A stretch of 64,000 bases of DNA, taken from Bermanella sp034112345. Lineage in GTDB: Bacteria; Pseudomonadota; Gammaproteobacteria; Pseudomonadales; Oceanobacteraceae. This document shows, one piece after another, positions 8,124 to 16,499 of this stretch. Position numbers and translations under genes: made by a program. A model generated the notes under the pieces. The model saw only the letters and a list, made by a program, of their open reading frames with translations. It was not told the origin of the DNA and made no database searches. Positions within the stretch are counted from its first letter, which is position 1, and each line of letters begins with the position of its first letter. Where the stretch lies: positions 1 to 64,000 of the forward strand of contig JAWUVN010000022.1 of NCBI GenBank assembly GCA_034112345.1, written 5' to 3'.

Positions 8124-8822
8124 TTAAATTGCTAATAAGCGCTGAACATCGTCAGATGACTTGAGCTTATGCTGGTCGCCTTCAGATACCACTCGGCCAC
8201 GCTCTAAAATAATGTAGTTATCTGCTAGCGCAGTAGCAAAATCCAAATATTGCTCAACCAGAACAATGGCCATATTGCCTCTATCTCGTAGCAACTCAAT
8301 TACACGTTGAATGTCTTTAATAATTGAGGGCTGAATTCCTTCTGTGGGCTCATCTAAAATCAGCATTTTAGGGCGTAATAATAAGGCACGGGCTATGGCA
8401 AGCTGTTGCTGTTGGCCACCTGATAAATCACCGCCTCTTCTGCCCAGCATCTTTTTTAATACTGGGAACAATTCAAAAATTTCTTCATCGATGAATCGAT
8501 CTTTCTTTTTCAAACTAGAAAAGGCTGTTTTTAAATTCTCTTCAACCGTGAGCTGAGAAAATATATCACGACCTTGAGGCACATAAGCTATCCCACTTTT
8601 AGCGCGATCATACGGCGCTTGCTTGGTAATGGATTGGCCATTCCAAGATATGTCACCAGCCTTTGGTGACATGTGACCTGACAAGGCTTTCATTAATGTG
8701 GTTTTACCAACCCCATTACGACCAAGAACACAGGTAACTTTACCAATTTCTGCTTTCATAGAAACATCGTAAAGTGCTTGGCTTGCTCCGTAAGAGACAT
8801 CTAAGTTGTTTACTTCTAACAT
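8124..8822 (-). CDS. urtE: Urea ABC transporter ATP-binding subunit UrtE
   Basis: This 232-residue LivF-type ABC ATPase energises urea import with UrtD. It has Walker A GRNGVGKTT, the signature LSGGQQQQLAIARALLL and Walker B LILDEPTEGIQP. The frame is open eight codons further upstream, but the ATG at 8822 (MLEVNNLDVSYG) lies one base past the urtD stop and fits the family start. It ends the urtABCDE operon before ureD. Confidence 0.95.
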   Translation of the reverse strand: MLEVNNLDVSYGASQALYDVSMKAEIGKVTCVLGRNGVGKTTLMKALSGHMSPKAGDISWNGQSITKQAPYDRAKSGIAYVPQGRDIFSQLTVEENLKTAFSSLKKKDRFIDEEIFELFPVLKKMLGRRGGDLSGGQQQQLAIARALLLRPKMLILDEPTEGIQPSIIKDIQRVIELLRDRGNMAIVLVEQYLDFATALADNYIILERGRVVSEGDQHKLKSSDDVQRLLAI

Positions 8823-8823
8823 G

Positions 8824-9591
8824 TTAGCGCCCCAAATATACTTCAATGACTTTCTGATTATTTTGCACGGTTTCTAGCGAGCCTTCTGCTAAAACACTGC
8901 CTTCGTGCAACACCGTTACCTTGCACTCTAATGCAGCGATAAAATCCATGTCGTGCTCAACCACTACTAGTGAATGGTTTTTTGCCAGCTTTTTAAATAA
9001 CTCGGCCGTTTTCATCGTTTCTTCGTCTGTCATGCCCGCGGCTGGTTCATCAATCAATAATAATTCTGGTTCTTGACTGATTAACATACCAATTTCTAAC
9101 CACTGCTTTTGACCGTGTGAAAGATTAGCCGCTGTGTCGTCACGTTTATCATCTAGATTGATGAGCTCTAAAATATCATTGATTTTTGTTAGGCCTTCTT
9201 CATTTAATTTATAAAACAAAGCCTGCCAAACACTGCGACTGCCTTTTAAAGATAATTCTATATTTTCGAATACGGTTAAACTTTCAATCACACTGGGTTT
9301 TTGAAACTTACGGCCTACACCAAGATTAGCAACCTCAGCCTCATCATGCTGAGTCAGGTCAATAGAGTTTTTAAACAGTACGGTGCCTGAATCAGGGCGT
9401 GTCTTACCTGTGATGATATCCATCATGGTGGTCTTGCCCGCTCCATTGGGTCCGATAATAGCCCGCATTTCACCGGGTTCAATACACAGCGATAGATTGT
9501 TAATGGCTTTAAAACCATCAAAGCTGACGTTAACGCCATCTAGGTACAAAGCAAATTCATTTTCTACGTGCTTAGGAATGGTAATCGCCAT
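8824..9591 (-). CDS. urtD: Urea ABC transporter ATP-binding subunit UrtD
   Basis: This 255-residue LivG-type ABC ATPase has Walker A GPNGAGKTT, the signature LSHGQKQWLEIGMLI and Walker B LLLIDEPAAGMTDEE. The LSHGQKQWLE variant and RKFQKPSVIESLTVFEN stretch are typical of UrtD rather than LivG. It is packed between urtC and urtE with almost no spacing, as expected for a coupled operon. Confidence 0.95.
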   Translation of the reverse strand: MAITIPKHVENEFALYLDGVNVSFDGFKAINNLSLCIEPGEMRAIIGPNGAGKTTMMDIITGKTRPDSGTVLFKNSIDLTQHDEAEVANLGVGRKFQKPSVIESLTVFENIELSLKGSRSVWQALFYKLNEEGLTKINDILELINLDDKRDDTAANLSHGQKQWLEIGMLISQEPELLLIDEPAAGMTDEETMKTAELFKKLAKNHSLVVVEHDMDFIAALECKVTVLHEGSVLAEGSLETVQNNQKVIEVYLGR

Positions 9592-9593
9592 GG

Positions 9594-10793
9594 TTATGCA
9601 CCTCCTTTAATAGATGCGACTTTTTCTTTTAAGAAAAAGTAAATCTGACTGGCCTTGCCATCGCCTTGCTTAATATTTTGAACAACGCCCACAATGCCTT
9701 TTGGTAGATACAAGGTACTGAGTACGAACAAACCGCCCAGCATAAATAGCCAAAGTTCAGCAAACGCACCTGTGAAATACGTTTTTGCATAATTAACTGC
9801 TATGGCACCAATCACAGCGCCAAATAATGTTCCGCGACCACCAATGGCCACCCAAATAATAATTTCAATGGAATATATTGGGGTGAATTCACCTGGATTT
9901 ATAATACCTACTTGCGGCACATATAAAGCACCTGCAACGCCAGCCAACATGGCAGAAACAACAAAAATAAATAACTTAAAATACTCAACTTTATAACCTA
10001 GAAATCGTGTGCGCATTTCAGCATCACGAATACTGACCAATACACGGCCCAGTTTTGATGTGGTGATAAATCGACTAAGGAGGTAACCCAAAACTAATGC
10101 CAGAGCCGATGCTATAAATAATGCATTTCGAGTACCGGCACCTTGCAAATCGAATCCTAGGATATCCTTAAAGTCGGTTAAGCCGTTGTTGCCGCCAAAG
10201 CCCATGTCGTTTCTAAAGAATGCCAGCATCAATGCATAAGTAAGCGCTTGCGTAATAATAGATAAGTACACACCTGTTACACGAGATCGAAACGCTAACC
10301 AACCAAATACAAAGGCTAGTGTGCCCGGTACAACCAGCACCATGATCATGGCAAACCAAAACTGATCAAACCCAAGCCAGTACCAAGGTAATTCATCCCA
10401 ACTCAAGAACACCATAAAATCAGGAAGATCAGCATTACCGTACACACCGCGTTCGCCAATCTGTCGCATTAAATACATGCCCATGGCATAACCGCCTAAC
10501 GCAAAAAATGCACCGTGACCTAAACTTAAAATACCGCAGTAACCCCAGATTAAATCCACAGACAGAGCCAGTAATGCATAACACAAATATTTTCCAGTCA
10601 GCGTTAATGCATACGTGGAAACATGAAAAATAGAATCTTGTGGAAAGACCAGATTACAAAATGGAAAAATGATCGCGATGGCAATCAATGCCAATACAAG
10701 TCGCTGCCCACCTTTATCACCCACAAGTAACGTAGCAAGCGGACCCAGTTTTAACTGAGAGGTTTTATTATCTAACTGATTAATTGTCGACAT
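9594..10793 (-). CDS. urtC: Urea ABC transporter permease UrtC
   Basis: This 399-residue LivM-type inner-membrane permease has about ten hydrophobic segments. The family stretches DLIWGYCGILSLGHGAFFAL, RNDMGFGGNNGLTDFK and the transporter-coupling GGRGTLFGAVIGA are present. Pairing with UrtB would form the membrane channel for urea. It lies 3 bases after urtB and 2 bases before urtD. Confidence 0.95.
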   Translation of the reverse strand: MSTINQLDNKTSQLKLGPLATLLVGDKGGQRLVLALIAIAIIFPFCNLVFPQDSIFHVSTYALTLTGKYLCYALLALSVDLIWGYCGILSLGHGAFFALGGYAMGMYLMRQIGERGVYGNADLPDFMVFLSWDELPWYWLGFDQFWFAMIMVLVVPGTLAFVFGWLAFRSRVTGVYLSIITQALTYALMLAFFRNDMGFGGNNGLTDFKDILGFDLQGAGTRNALFIASALALVLGYLLSRFITTSKLGRVLVSIRDAEMRTRFLGYKVEYFKLFIFVVSAMLAGVAGALYVPQVGIINPGEFTPIYSIEIIIWVAIGGRGTLFGAVIGAIAVNYAKTYFTGAFAELWLFMLGGLFVLSTLYLPKGIVGVVQNIKQGDGKASQIYFFLKEKVASIKGGA

Positions 10794-10796
10794 AAC

Positions 10797-12467
10797 TTAA
10801 TCCTCCACCGCTCGGCCTTTTAAGGCAAACAATCCACGAGGTCGTTTTTGAATGAATAAAATGATCGCAACCAATACTATAATTTTTGCCAATACCGCAC
10901 CGGCCATAGGTTCGATCATTTTATTTGCAATGCCCAATGACATTGCACCCACTAATGTGCCCCATAAGTTACCTACACCACCAAATACCACCACCATAAA
11001 ACTGTCTATGATGTATGCCTGACCAAGATTAGGTCCGACGTTAGTAAGCTGACTAAGTGCTACGCCTGCAATACCTGCAATGCCTGCACCTAAACCAAAC
11101 GTTAACGCATCAACCCAGCCAGTCTTGATGCCCATAGAGCTTGCCATGGGACGGTTCATGGTAACGGCACGCATTTGCAAACCAAATAATGTTTTCTTTA
11201 AAACCAGAGCCAAGCCAGCAAGCACCATTAGACTGAATATAATAATATATAAACGGTTATAGGTAAGTTCTAGTCCTGCATTCACAGTAAAAGTGCCTGC
11301 CATCCACTCTGGGGTGATGACATCTTGGTTTAACGGACCAAAAATACTTCTTACCGCTTGCTGCAATACTAAGCTAATACCAAATGTGGCTAATAACGTT
11401 TCTAGAGGGCGGCCATATAAATGACGTATAACTGAACGCTCAATTAATACGCCTACTAACCCACTCACTAAAAATGCGGCGGGAACAGCAACCAATAATG
11501 ACATACCGATATTGTTTGGCATGATTTGTTGAACAACAAATGTGGTGTACGCGCCTAGCATAATCATTTCGCCATGGGCCATGTTAATCACACCCATCAC
11601 ACCGAATGTAATAGCTAAACCAATTGCAGCTAAAAGAAGAACTGCACCCAGTGCTACACCAAAATAGACGTTTTCTAGTACGCCATTAAGCTGCATAAGT
11701 TGATCGATTGAATCTAGAGTCTTTTTCGCTAGAGATACTTCTGATAGGGAATAGTCTTCGATATTCACTAAGGCATGATCAATGAATTTATTTAAACCAT
11801 TTCTAGTTTCAGCATACAAAGAGCGGTCTAAATTTTTAATGGCTTGAATACGCTCATTGGCATTTTTTGATTGCAGTAATATTAATGACTTTGCTGTATT
11901 GAGTATTTCAATTACGCGTTCATTTTGGTCATTGCCTTTCTCGTAAGCCAGTGCTTCGTTAATTAGGGCTAAATGATTGTTTTCTGCTGATTTCAATATC
12001 GATAAAGCGGCGTTTTCACGATCTTTCAATACTGGTGAGAAAATTTCTAATTCTGCAATAGCACTCTTAAGCTGCCCACGCAGTTTATTGTTTATACCTA
12101 CTTTTTTAAGCTTTCTTTTCTTAAACAAACCAACTTCTTGGCCGGTAATAAAAGATGTAGCTAAATATTTTTTTTCTTCTGTTTTAACAGAATAAACAAG
12201 CTCGCTTGTTTTTTTAACATAATACAGCTGACCATTTAGTACAGATGTAAATAATTCTAGTGCACGTTCATGCTTTTCTTTTAGAAGATTATTTATGATT
12301 TCTTTCTTCACACCATAATCAGCTTTAGGAAAACGATTGACCGATTCTTCAAATGTAACAACTGAAACACTTTCGACAAGAGCGGGGGCCTTATTTGATT
12401 CTGAACTAACTGCATTGACACAACTGATCGCCAACATGCAGAGAATCCATGTCCTGAAGATACTCAT
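10797..12467 (-). CDS. urtB: Urea ABC transporter permease UrtB
   Basis: The 556-residue protein has an N-terminal signal-like segment, then an extracytoplasmic helical region of about 240 residues, then a LivH-type permease domain (GLAITFGVMGVINMAHGEM, TFGISLVLQQAVR, GGVGNLWGTLVGAM). The long N-terminal extension is usual for proteobacterial UrtB and is not an artefact. It is the second gene of the urt operon, separated from urtA by a 97-base gap containing a hairpin. High base-pair coupling with urtC (3-base gap) is seen. Confidence 0.94.
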   Translation of the reverse strand: MSIFRTWILCMLAISCVNAVSSESNKAPALVESVSVVTFEESVNRFPKADYGVKKEIINNLLKEKHERALELFTSVLNGQLYYVKKTSELVYSVKTEEKKYLATSFITGQEVGLFKKRKLKKVGINNKLRGQLKSAIAELEIFSPVLKDRENAALSILKSAENNHLALINEALAYEKGNDQNERVIEILNTAKSLILLQSKNANERIQAIKNLDRSLYAETRNGLNKFIDHALVNIEDYSLSEVSLAKKTLDSIDQLMQLNGVLENVYFGVALGAVLLLAAIGLAITFGVMGVINMAHGEMIMLGAYTTFVVQQIMPNNIGMSLLVAVPAAFLVSGLVGVLIERSVIRHLYGRPLETLLATFGISLVLQQAVRSIFGPLNQDVITPEWMAGTFTVNAGLELTYNRLYIIIFSLMVLAGLALVLKKTLFGLQMRAVTMNRPMASSMGIKTGWVDALTFGLGAGIAGIAGVALSQLTNVGPNLGQAYIIDSFMVVVFGGVGNLWGTLVGAMSLGIANKMIEPMAGAVLAKIIVLVAIILFIQKRPRGLFALKGRAVED

Positions 12468-12514
12468 GGGGGTCGCCTTGGAAAATGATTCGGGGGGAAT
12501 ATTTATTATTAGAT

Positions 12515-12552
12515 GAAAAAACCTCTTTATCGATAAAGTATCAATAAAGAGG
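12515..12552 (-). terminator. Terminator/attenuator between urtA and urtB
   Basis: A stem CCTCTTTAT / ATAAAGAGG with a 13-base loop is followed on the minus strand by six T residues, directly after the urtA stop. Partial termination here would make more binding protein than membrane components, a common arrangement in ABC importers. Confidence 0.8.
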
Positions 12553-12564
12553 CTAATGTATTAC

Positions 12565-13851
12565 TTATTGACCAGCTACTGCTGACCCTGCACATACTTT
12601 TGTAACTGTATTGTAATTGCCACAGTTTACTGGAGCAGTCCAGTCAGACATTAGATTTTTACTTTCAGGTAAAAAATCTGTCCAAGCATCGCCTTTCACT
12701 TCGCCATCTGTTTTCCAAACGATATCGAACTGACCATCTTCTTGAATTTCACCAATTAATACAGGCTTAGATAAGTGGTGGTTAGTGTTCATAACCGCAG
12801 TACCACCAGTCAAGTTAGCTACTTTAAGGCCGTACATGTTTGAACGTACTTTATCTACATCAACTGATTTTGCTTTCTCAACGGCTTGAGCCCACATTTT
12901 GAAACCGATATAAGTGGCTTCCATTGGGTCGTTTGTTACGCGATCTTCGTTTTTAGTAAACGCGTGCCAAGCTTCGATGAATTCATCATTGGCTTCTGAC
13001 TCAGCACTCATGAAGTAGTTCCATGCAGCAAGGTGACCAACAAGAGGTTTTGTATCAAAGCCGGATAACTCTTCTTCACCAACTGAGAATGCAACAACAG
13101 GAATGTCATCCGAACCAACACCTTGGTTAGCTAACTCTTTATAGAAAGGAACATTTGCATCACCATTGATTGTAGACACTACCGCTGTTTTTTGACCTTT
13201 AGAACCAAACTTTTTCACGTCAGAAACAATTGTTTGCCAATCACTGTGACCAAATGGCGTGTAGTTAACCATGATGTCTTTGGCAACAACACCTTTAGAT
13301 TTCAAATAGCTTTCTAATATTTTATTGGTTGTACGCGGGTAAACATAATCAGTACCTGCAAGTACCCAGCGCTTAACACCCTGAGCCATTAAATAGTCAA
13401 CAGCAGGAATCGCTTGCTGATTTGGCGCGGCGCCTGTGTAGAAAACATTTTTAGAAGATTCTTCACCTTCGTACTGAACAGGATAGAAAAGCAAACCATT
13501 TAATTCTTCGATAACTGGTAATACAGATTTACGAGAAACCGATGTCCAGCAACCAAAGATAACGTCTACTTTTTCTTTCGCTAAAAGCTCTCGGGTTTTT
13601 TCTGCAAATAAAGGCCAGTTAGAAGCTGGGTCAACTACAACCGCCTCTAACTTCTTACCCAGTAAACCGCCTTTTTTGTTTTGATCTTCAATCATCATTA
13701 AAACAGTGTCTTTTAATGTGGTTTCAGAAATCGCCATGGTGCCAGACAAGGAATGCAAAACCCCCACTTTAATGGTGTCAGCGGCTTGCGCTATGGCAGC
13801 TCCTAACGTTAAAGCAGCAATACCAGCTACTTTCGCAAATTTATTTTTCAT
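12565..13851 (-). CDS. urtA: Urea ABC transporter substrate-binding protein UrtA
   Basis: This 428-residue periplasmic protein binds urea for the UrtBCDE transporter. A Sec signal peptide (MKNKFAKVAGIAALTLGAAI, cleavage after AQA) precedes the type I binding fold. Family stretches include KVGVLHSLSGTMAISET, FGCWTSVSRKSVLPV and the NGDANVPFYKEL region. It is the first gene of the urt operon. A weak -24/-12 sequence lies about 115 bases upstream. The partner genes and urease downstream make urea the likely substrate. Confidence 0.96.
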   Translation of the reverse strand: MKNKFAKVAGIAALTLGAAIAQAADTIKVGVLHSLSGTMAISETTLKDTVLMMIEDQNKKGGLLGKKLEAVVVDPASNWPLFAEKTRELLAKEKVDVIFGCWTSVSRKSVLPVIEELNGLLFYPVQYEGEESSKNVFYTGAAPNQQAIPAVDYLMAQGVKRWVLAGTDYVYPRTTNKILESYLKSKGVVAKDIMVNYTPFGHSDWQTIVSDVKKFGSKGQKTAVVSTINGDANVPFYKELANQGVGSDDIPVVAFSVGEEELSGFDTKPLVGHLAAWNYFMSAESEANDEFIEAWHAFTKNEDRVTNDPMEATYIGFKMWAQAVEKAKSVDVDKVRSNMYGLKVANLTGGTAVMNTNHHLSKPVLIGEIQEDGQFDIVWKTDGEVKGDAWTDFLPESKNLMSDWTAPVNCGNYNTVTKVCAGSAVAGQ

Positions 13852-13961
13852 AGCGTGTTTCCCTATTTTTTATTTATTGGTCTACGCCTCTATTGCAACG
13901 GGTATGCCAGAAAAATAAAAGTCCGTAATCACTACTCTTTTGCCAATATCGAGTATTTTAT

Positions 13962-13978
13962 TTGCACCAAATTAACCC
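13962..13978 (-). promoter_or_regulatory. Weak sigma-54-like promoter upstream of urtA
   Basis: On the minus strand GGGTTAATTTGGTGCAA keeps the GG and GC elements exactly 10 bases apart, but the -24 box (GGTTA) and -12 box (GTGCA) differ from TGGCAC and TTGCA. The predicted leader to urtA is about 100 bases. No clear NtrC dyad was found upstream. Confidence 0.35.
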
Positions 13979-14188
13979 CTGCATCACTTCTAGGGCAATA
14001 TTAAAGTGCGCATAAAATGAGCGGTAAGATAAAATTACTTCTGTTGCACCGATTTTTTTAGGTAATTGCACGCTGAGTGGGCAAAAAAACAAGAAAGATA
14101 ATCATTAGTTTTAGAAGCATCATTTACGAGCACGCCTTAAACAAACACATCACCAATATAAAATGTTTTGAGAAAAGGGCTTTATATG

Positions 14189-14209
14189 CAGTACTAATTT
14201 TTAGTACTG
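14189..14209. repeat. Perfect inverted repeat upstream of urtA
   Basis: CAGTACTAA and TTAGTACTG are separated by TTT. The plus-strand side continues ATTTTTATA, so it could be a weak terminator; it could equally be an operator. Confidence 0.5.
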
Positions 14210-14597
14210 ATTTTTATATAGACTATCGTGACTCATTGCTTTTAAGGGGGTTTAAGATCAGCTCGATGATCATTTCTTTATGCACAGACTCTTCTAATCT
14301 CACCCTGAGGCAGTCCAGAACTGTTTTGGCCATGCCTCTGCATGGGAACCTTACAAAAAATTAATTCACTTGGTTTTTTGTTGGATTAAACGATCTTGAT
14401 TAGCTTAGCTTGCGTGACACGTGACAAAGCCTAACGTTTGATAGGAACGAGTAGTTGGAATTGAGGTAATACTTTGAATAGAGCTGCTATATCACGCCAA
14501 ACAACCCGAATTAATGAATACTTGTAAGCTTTTTTTACTGACCCATAGACGCATTTTATGACGTTACCCGTGGCACACAATTCCGTTCGATGCCCCA

Positions 14598-14625
14598 CAA
14601 AAAAGCCCCCTAATAAGGAGGCTTT
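14598..14625 (-). terminator. Rho-independent terminator after glnK copy 2
   Basis: On the minus strand AAGCCTCC and a GGGGGCTT half pair around a short loop and are followed by six T residues. It lies 24 bases beyond the glnK stop and separates this unit from the urea genes. Confidence 0.85.
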
Positions 14626-14648
14626 CATCAGATCAAGCAAACGCTGAA

Positions 14649-14987
14649 TTAAACGGCTTCAGAGCCTGTTTCACCTGTACGAATGCGGATGATTTGCTCT
14701 AGGTTGGTCACGAAAATTTTACCGTCACCAATTTTACCAGTATTAGCCGATGCCGTAATGCTTTCGATTACTTTCTCAACCTGACTGTCATCTATGGCTA
14801 TTTCTAGCTTAATTTTTGGTAGAAAATCCACAACATACTCTGCACCACGATACAGTTCTGTATGCCCTTTCTGGCGACCGAAACCCTTAACTTCTGTTAC
14901 GGTAATACCTTGCACGCCAATTTCTGATAACGATTCACGAACATCGTCTAATTTAAATGGTTTGATAACGGCCGTAACCAGTTTCAT
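14649..14987 (-). CDS. glnK: Nitrogen regulatory protein PII (copy 2)
   Basis: This is a second complete 112-residue PII protein with Tyr51 in the T-loop and the IRIRTGETG end. It differs from copy 1 (287-625) at 12 positions, eight of them clustered between residues 68 and 80, outside the T-loop. It is preceded by a torF paralogue but is not followed by amt; a terminator comes next. Its place beside torF, ubiK and comM matches the order I recall from Pseudomonas, so this may be the ancestral locus. Its partner transporter here is not obvious. Confidence 0.95.
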   Translation of the reverse strand: MKLVTAVIKPFKLDDVRESLSEIGVQGITVTEVKGFGRQKGHTELYRGAEYVVDFLPKIKLEIAIDDSQVEKVIESITASANTGKIGDGKIFVTNLEQIIRIRTGETGSEAV

Positions 14988-15007
14988 AAGTCATTCCTAT
15001 AGATATA

Positions 15008-15042
15008 AAAAAATCAGTCAAACACGAAGCTTGACTGATTTT
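15008..15042 (-). terminator. Terminator between torF copy 2 and glnK copy 2
   Basis: An 11-bp stem (AAATCAGTCAA / TTGACTGATTT) with a nine-base loop is followed on the minus strand by seven T residues. It lies just after the torF stop and would attenuate expression of glnK. Confidence 0.85.
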
Positions 15043-15066
15043 AGACTAATACTATTCAAATGAATA

Positions 15067-15741
15067 TTAGAATTCTTTAGAAGCCGATAGATATACGACA
15101 GATTCCGCATCGTCACCAATTCGCTCTTCGCTAGCCCATGCCAAACCTAATGCCAAATCAAATCCAGAGATCTCTTTGCCAACAGTTGCACCAAGATCTA
15201 AAGAGTTATCTGCTGCAGACGCTTCAGGAATTGCATAACCAACACGTAGATCCAAAGCCAGCTCTTCAGGTAGGTCCATTGAATAACCACCTTCTAGATA
15301 TGTAGAGCCTTCATCTGTTTCAGCACCAACAGCAATAGACACCATTCCTGTGAAAGCATCTTTAGCAATAGATGCATTCAATTCAGATTCCATATCACTT
15401 TCATCATAGATGTAACTAATAAAACCAACGCTTGCATCCATACCACCAAGATCAAACCCATATGATGCATATACATCCAGTTCAAGCATATCCTCTTCAG
15501 CATCAGCATCAGCATCTAAAAATACTGTTGAAGCCCAAACACCCACCGAAATGTTCTCAGCTACATCAGCATCAGCGCCACCTTGAAACGCAAAACCATT
15601 ATCGTTTTGAGATTGACCACGCCATACGTAGTCAGAAACCACGGCAGCGTTATAGGATACTTCAGCATTGGCTGCTTGCGCAGATAGGGCGCCCGCAGTA
15701 ACCAAGCTGGCGATAGCAATTGCTTTTGATAAAGTTTTCAT
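15067..15741 (-). CDS. TorF-family putative outer membrane porin (copy 2)
   Basis: This 224-residue secreted protein has the signal peptide MKTLSKAIAIASLVTAGALS (cleavage near AQAANA), then EVSYNAAVVSDYVWRGQSQ, the opening motif of the TIGR02001/TorF family. The rest is acidic, with alternating beta strands and a C-terminal Phe, as in outer-membrane barrels. It shares its signal peptide with the copy at 693-1355, but the mature parts have diverged clearly. It lies upstream of glnK copy 2 with a terminator between. Confidence 0.82.
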   Translation of the reverse strand: MKTLSKAIAIASLVTAGALSAQAANAEVSYNAAVVSDYVWRGQSQNDNGFAFQGGADADVAENISVGVWASTVFLDADADAEEDMLELDVYASYGFDLGGMDASVGFISYIYDESDMESELNASIAKDAFTGMVSIAVGAETDEGSTYLEGGYSMDLPEELALDLRVGYAIPEASAADNSLDLGATVGKEISGFDLALGLAWASEERIGDDAESVVYLSASKEF

Positions 15742-16174
15742 GTTTTTGCTTCCTTTGACTAGAATTTTATAATTATCATAAAAGGGGGCCTACCCCTTCA
15801 TTCTGCTCCATGCTTAAGCGCCGCTCAACACTCACGCACTAAATAAATGCGAGAAATACTTGTTTTTCAGTCAAGGATTGCCAACCTGGAAAAAATACGT
15901 CATAGCCCTAGGCCAATACGTACTTTATTGGTCAATCAATCACCTAGCTTCTAAAAGCAGTGCGCCTAATTTTGCTTCCATTTTAACGAAGCACTCTTAT
16001 TGCGCGTTAGATCATAACTTATGCTGTATTGCGGTTTTATTTCAAGTACTTGAAAAAAATAATGCCTTTTTATGGGGATAATCTGATTATTGGCCAATTA
16101 GGTCTAACCCGTTGTAAATAGCATCTTAATTTATATGAGCTGTGATAGAATTTCGCTATTAAAGGAGCCTCGCT
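15742..16174. other. 433-base intergenic region between torF and ubiK
   Basis: This divergent region contains the promoters for torF (minus) and ubiK (plus). I looked for a GG-N10-GC sigma-54 pattern and an NtrC dyad and found neither, unlike the first torF-glnK copy. An open frame at 15860-16081 lacks a ribosome site and family features. Confidence 0.5.
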
Positions 16175-16411
16175 ATGAACCCCAGTATTTTGAATAAAAT
16201 TGCCTCTCAGATTAGCCAACTTATTCCTGAACAAGCCAGCCAAGATTTACAAAACAACATTCAACAGGTGCTGGCCAGACAACTGAATAAGCTAGATGTG
16301 GTTAGCCGTGATGACTTTGAAGCCCAGCAAGCGGTTTTATTGCGCACACGTGAAAAACTAGAAGCATTAGAAAAACAAGTAGCTGAATTAGAGAAACACC
16401 TGACAAAATAA
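16175..16411 (+). CDS. ubiK: Ubiquinone biosynthesis accessory factor UbiK (YqiC)
   Basis: This 78-residue protein is of the BMFP/YqiC family. The N-terminal half is amphipathic and the C-terminal half (EKLEALEKQVAELEKHL) is a coiled coil used for trimerisation. The family stretch VSRDDFEAQQAVLLRTREKL is present. UbiK helps the UbiJ-containing complex that makes ubiquinone and binds lipids. AAAGGAG lies a good distance before the ATG. It sits immediately before comM. Confidence 0.92.
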   Translation: MNPSILNKIASQISQLIPEQASQDLQNNIQQVLARQLNKLDVVSRDDFEAQQAVLLRTREKLEALEKQVAELEKHLTK

Positions 16412-16499
16412 CGGTTTTTTCATACTCTTTACTGAAAGCCCTTTGCCTGAAAGAACATTACACTAGAGGCCAACCTGTACTTCGACTGCAAGGATGCCT

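Larger units (their letters stand above)
13852..14597. other. 746-base intergenic region upstream of urtA
   Basis: No convincing gene was found here; two open frames (14077-14364 plus and 14431-14640 minus) look like chance. It holds a weak sigma-54-like site near 13962-13978, a 9-bp perfect inverted repeat at 14189-14209 and, near 14311-14345, two small adjacent hairpins. The region would contain the urtA promoter and may hold a small RNA, which I cannot show. Confidence 0.5.

Noticed and set aside
14044..14071. Possible NtrC site upstream of urtA (TTGCACC...TTGCAC)
   Set aside because: The halves have the wrong spacing for the TGCACC-N5-GGTGCA dyad.
14077..14364. 95-codon plus-strand frame in the gap upstream of urtA
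   Set aside because: No ribosome site, no family features, covers the inverted repeat at 14189-14209; treated as chance.
14431..14640. 69-codon minus-strand frame after glnK copy 2
   Set aside because: It runs across the glnK terminator at 14598-14625 and has no recognisable feature.
15860..16081. 73-codon frame between torF copy 2 and ubiK
   Set aside because: No Shine-Dalgarno sequence and no protein-like composition; lies in a promoter region.
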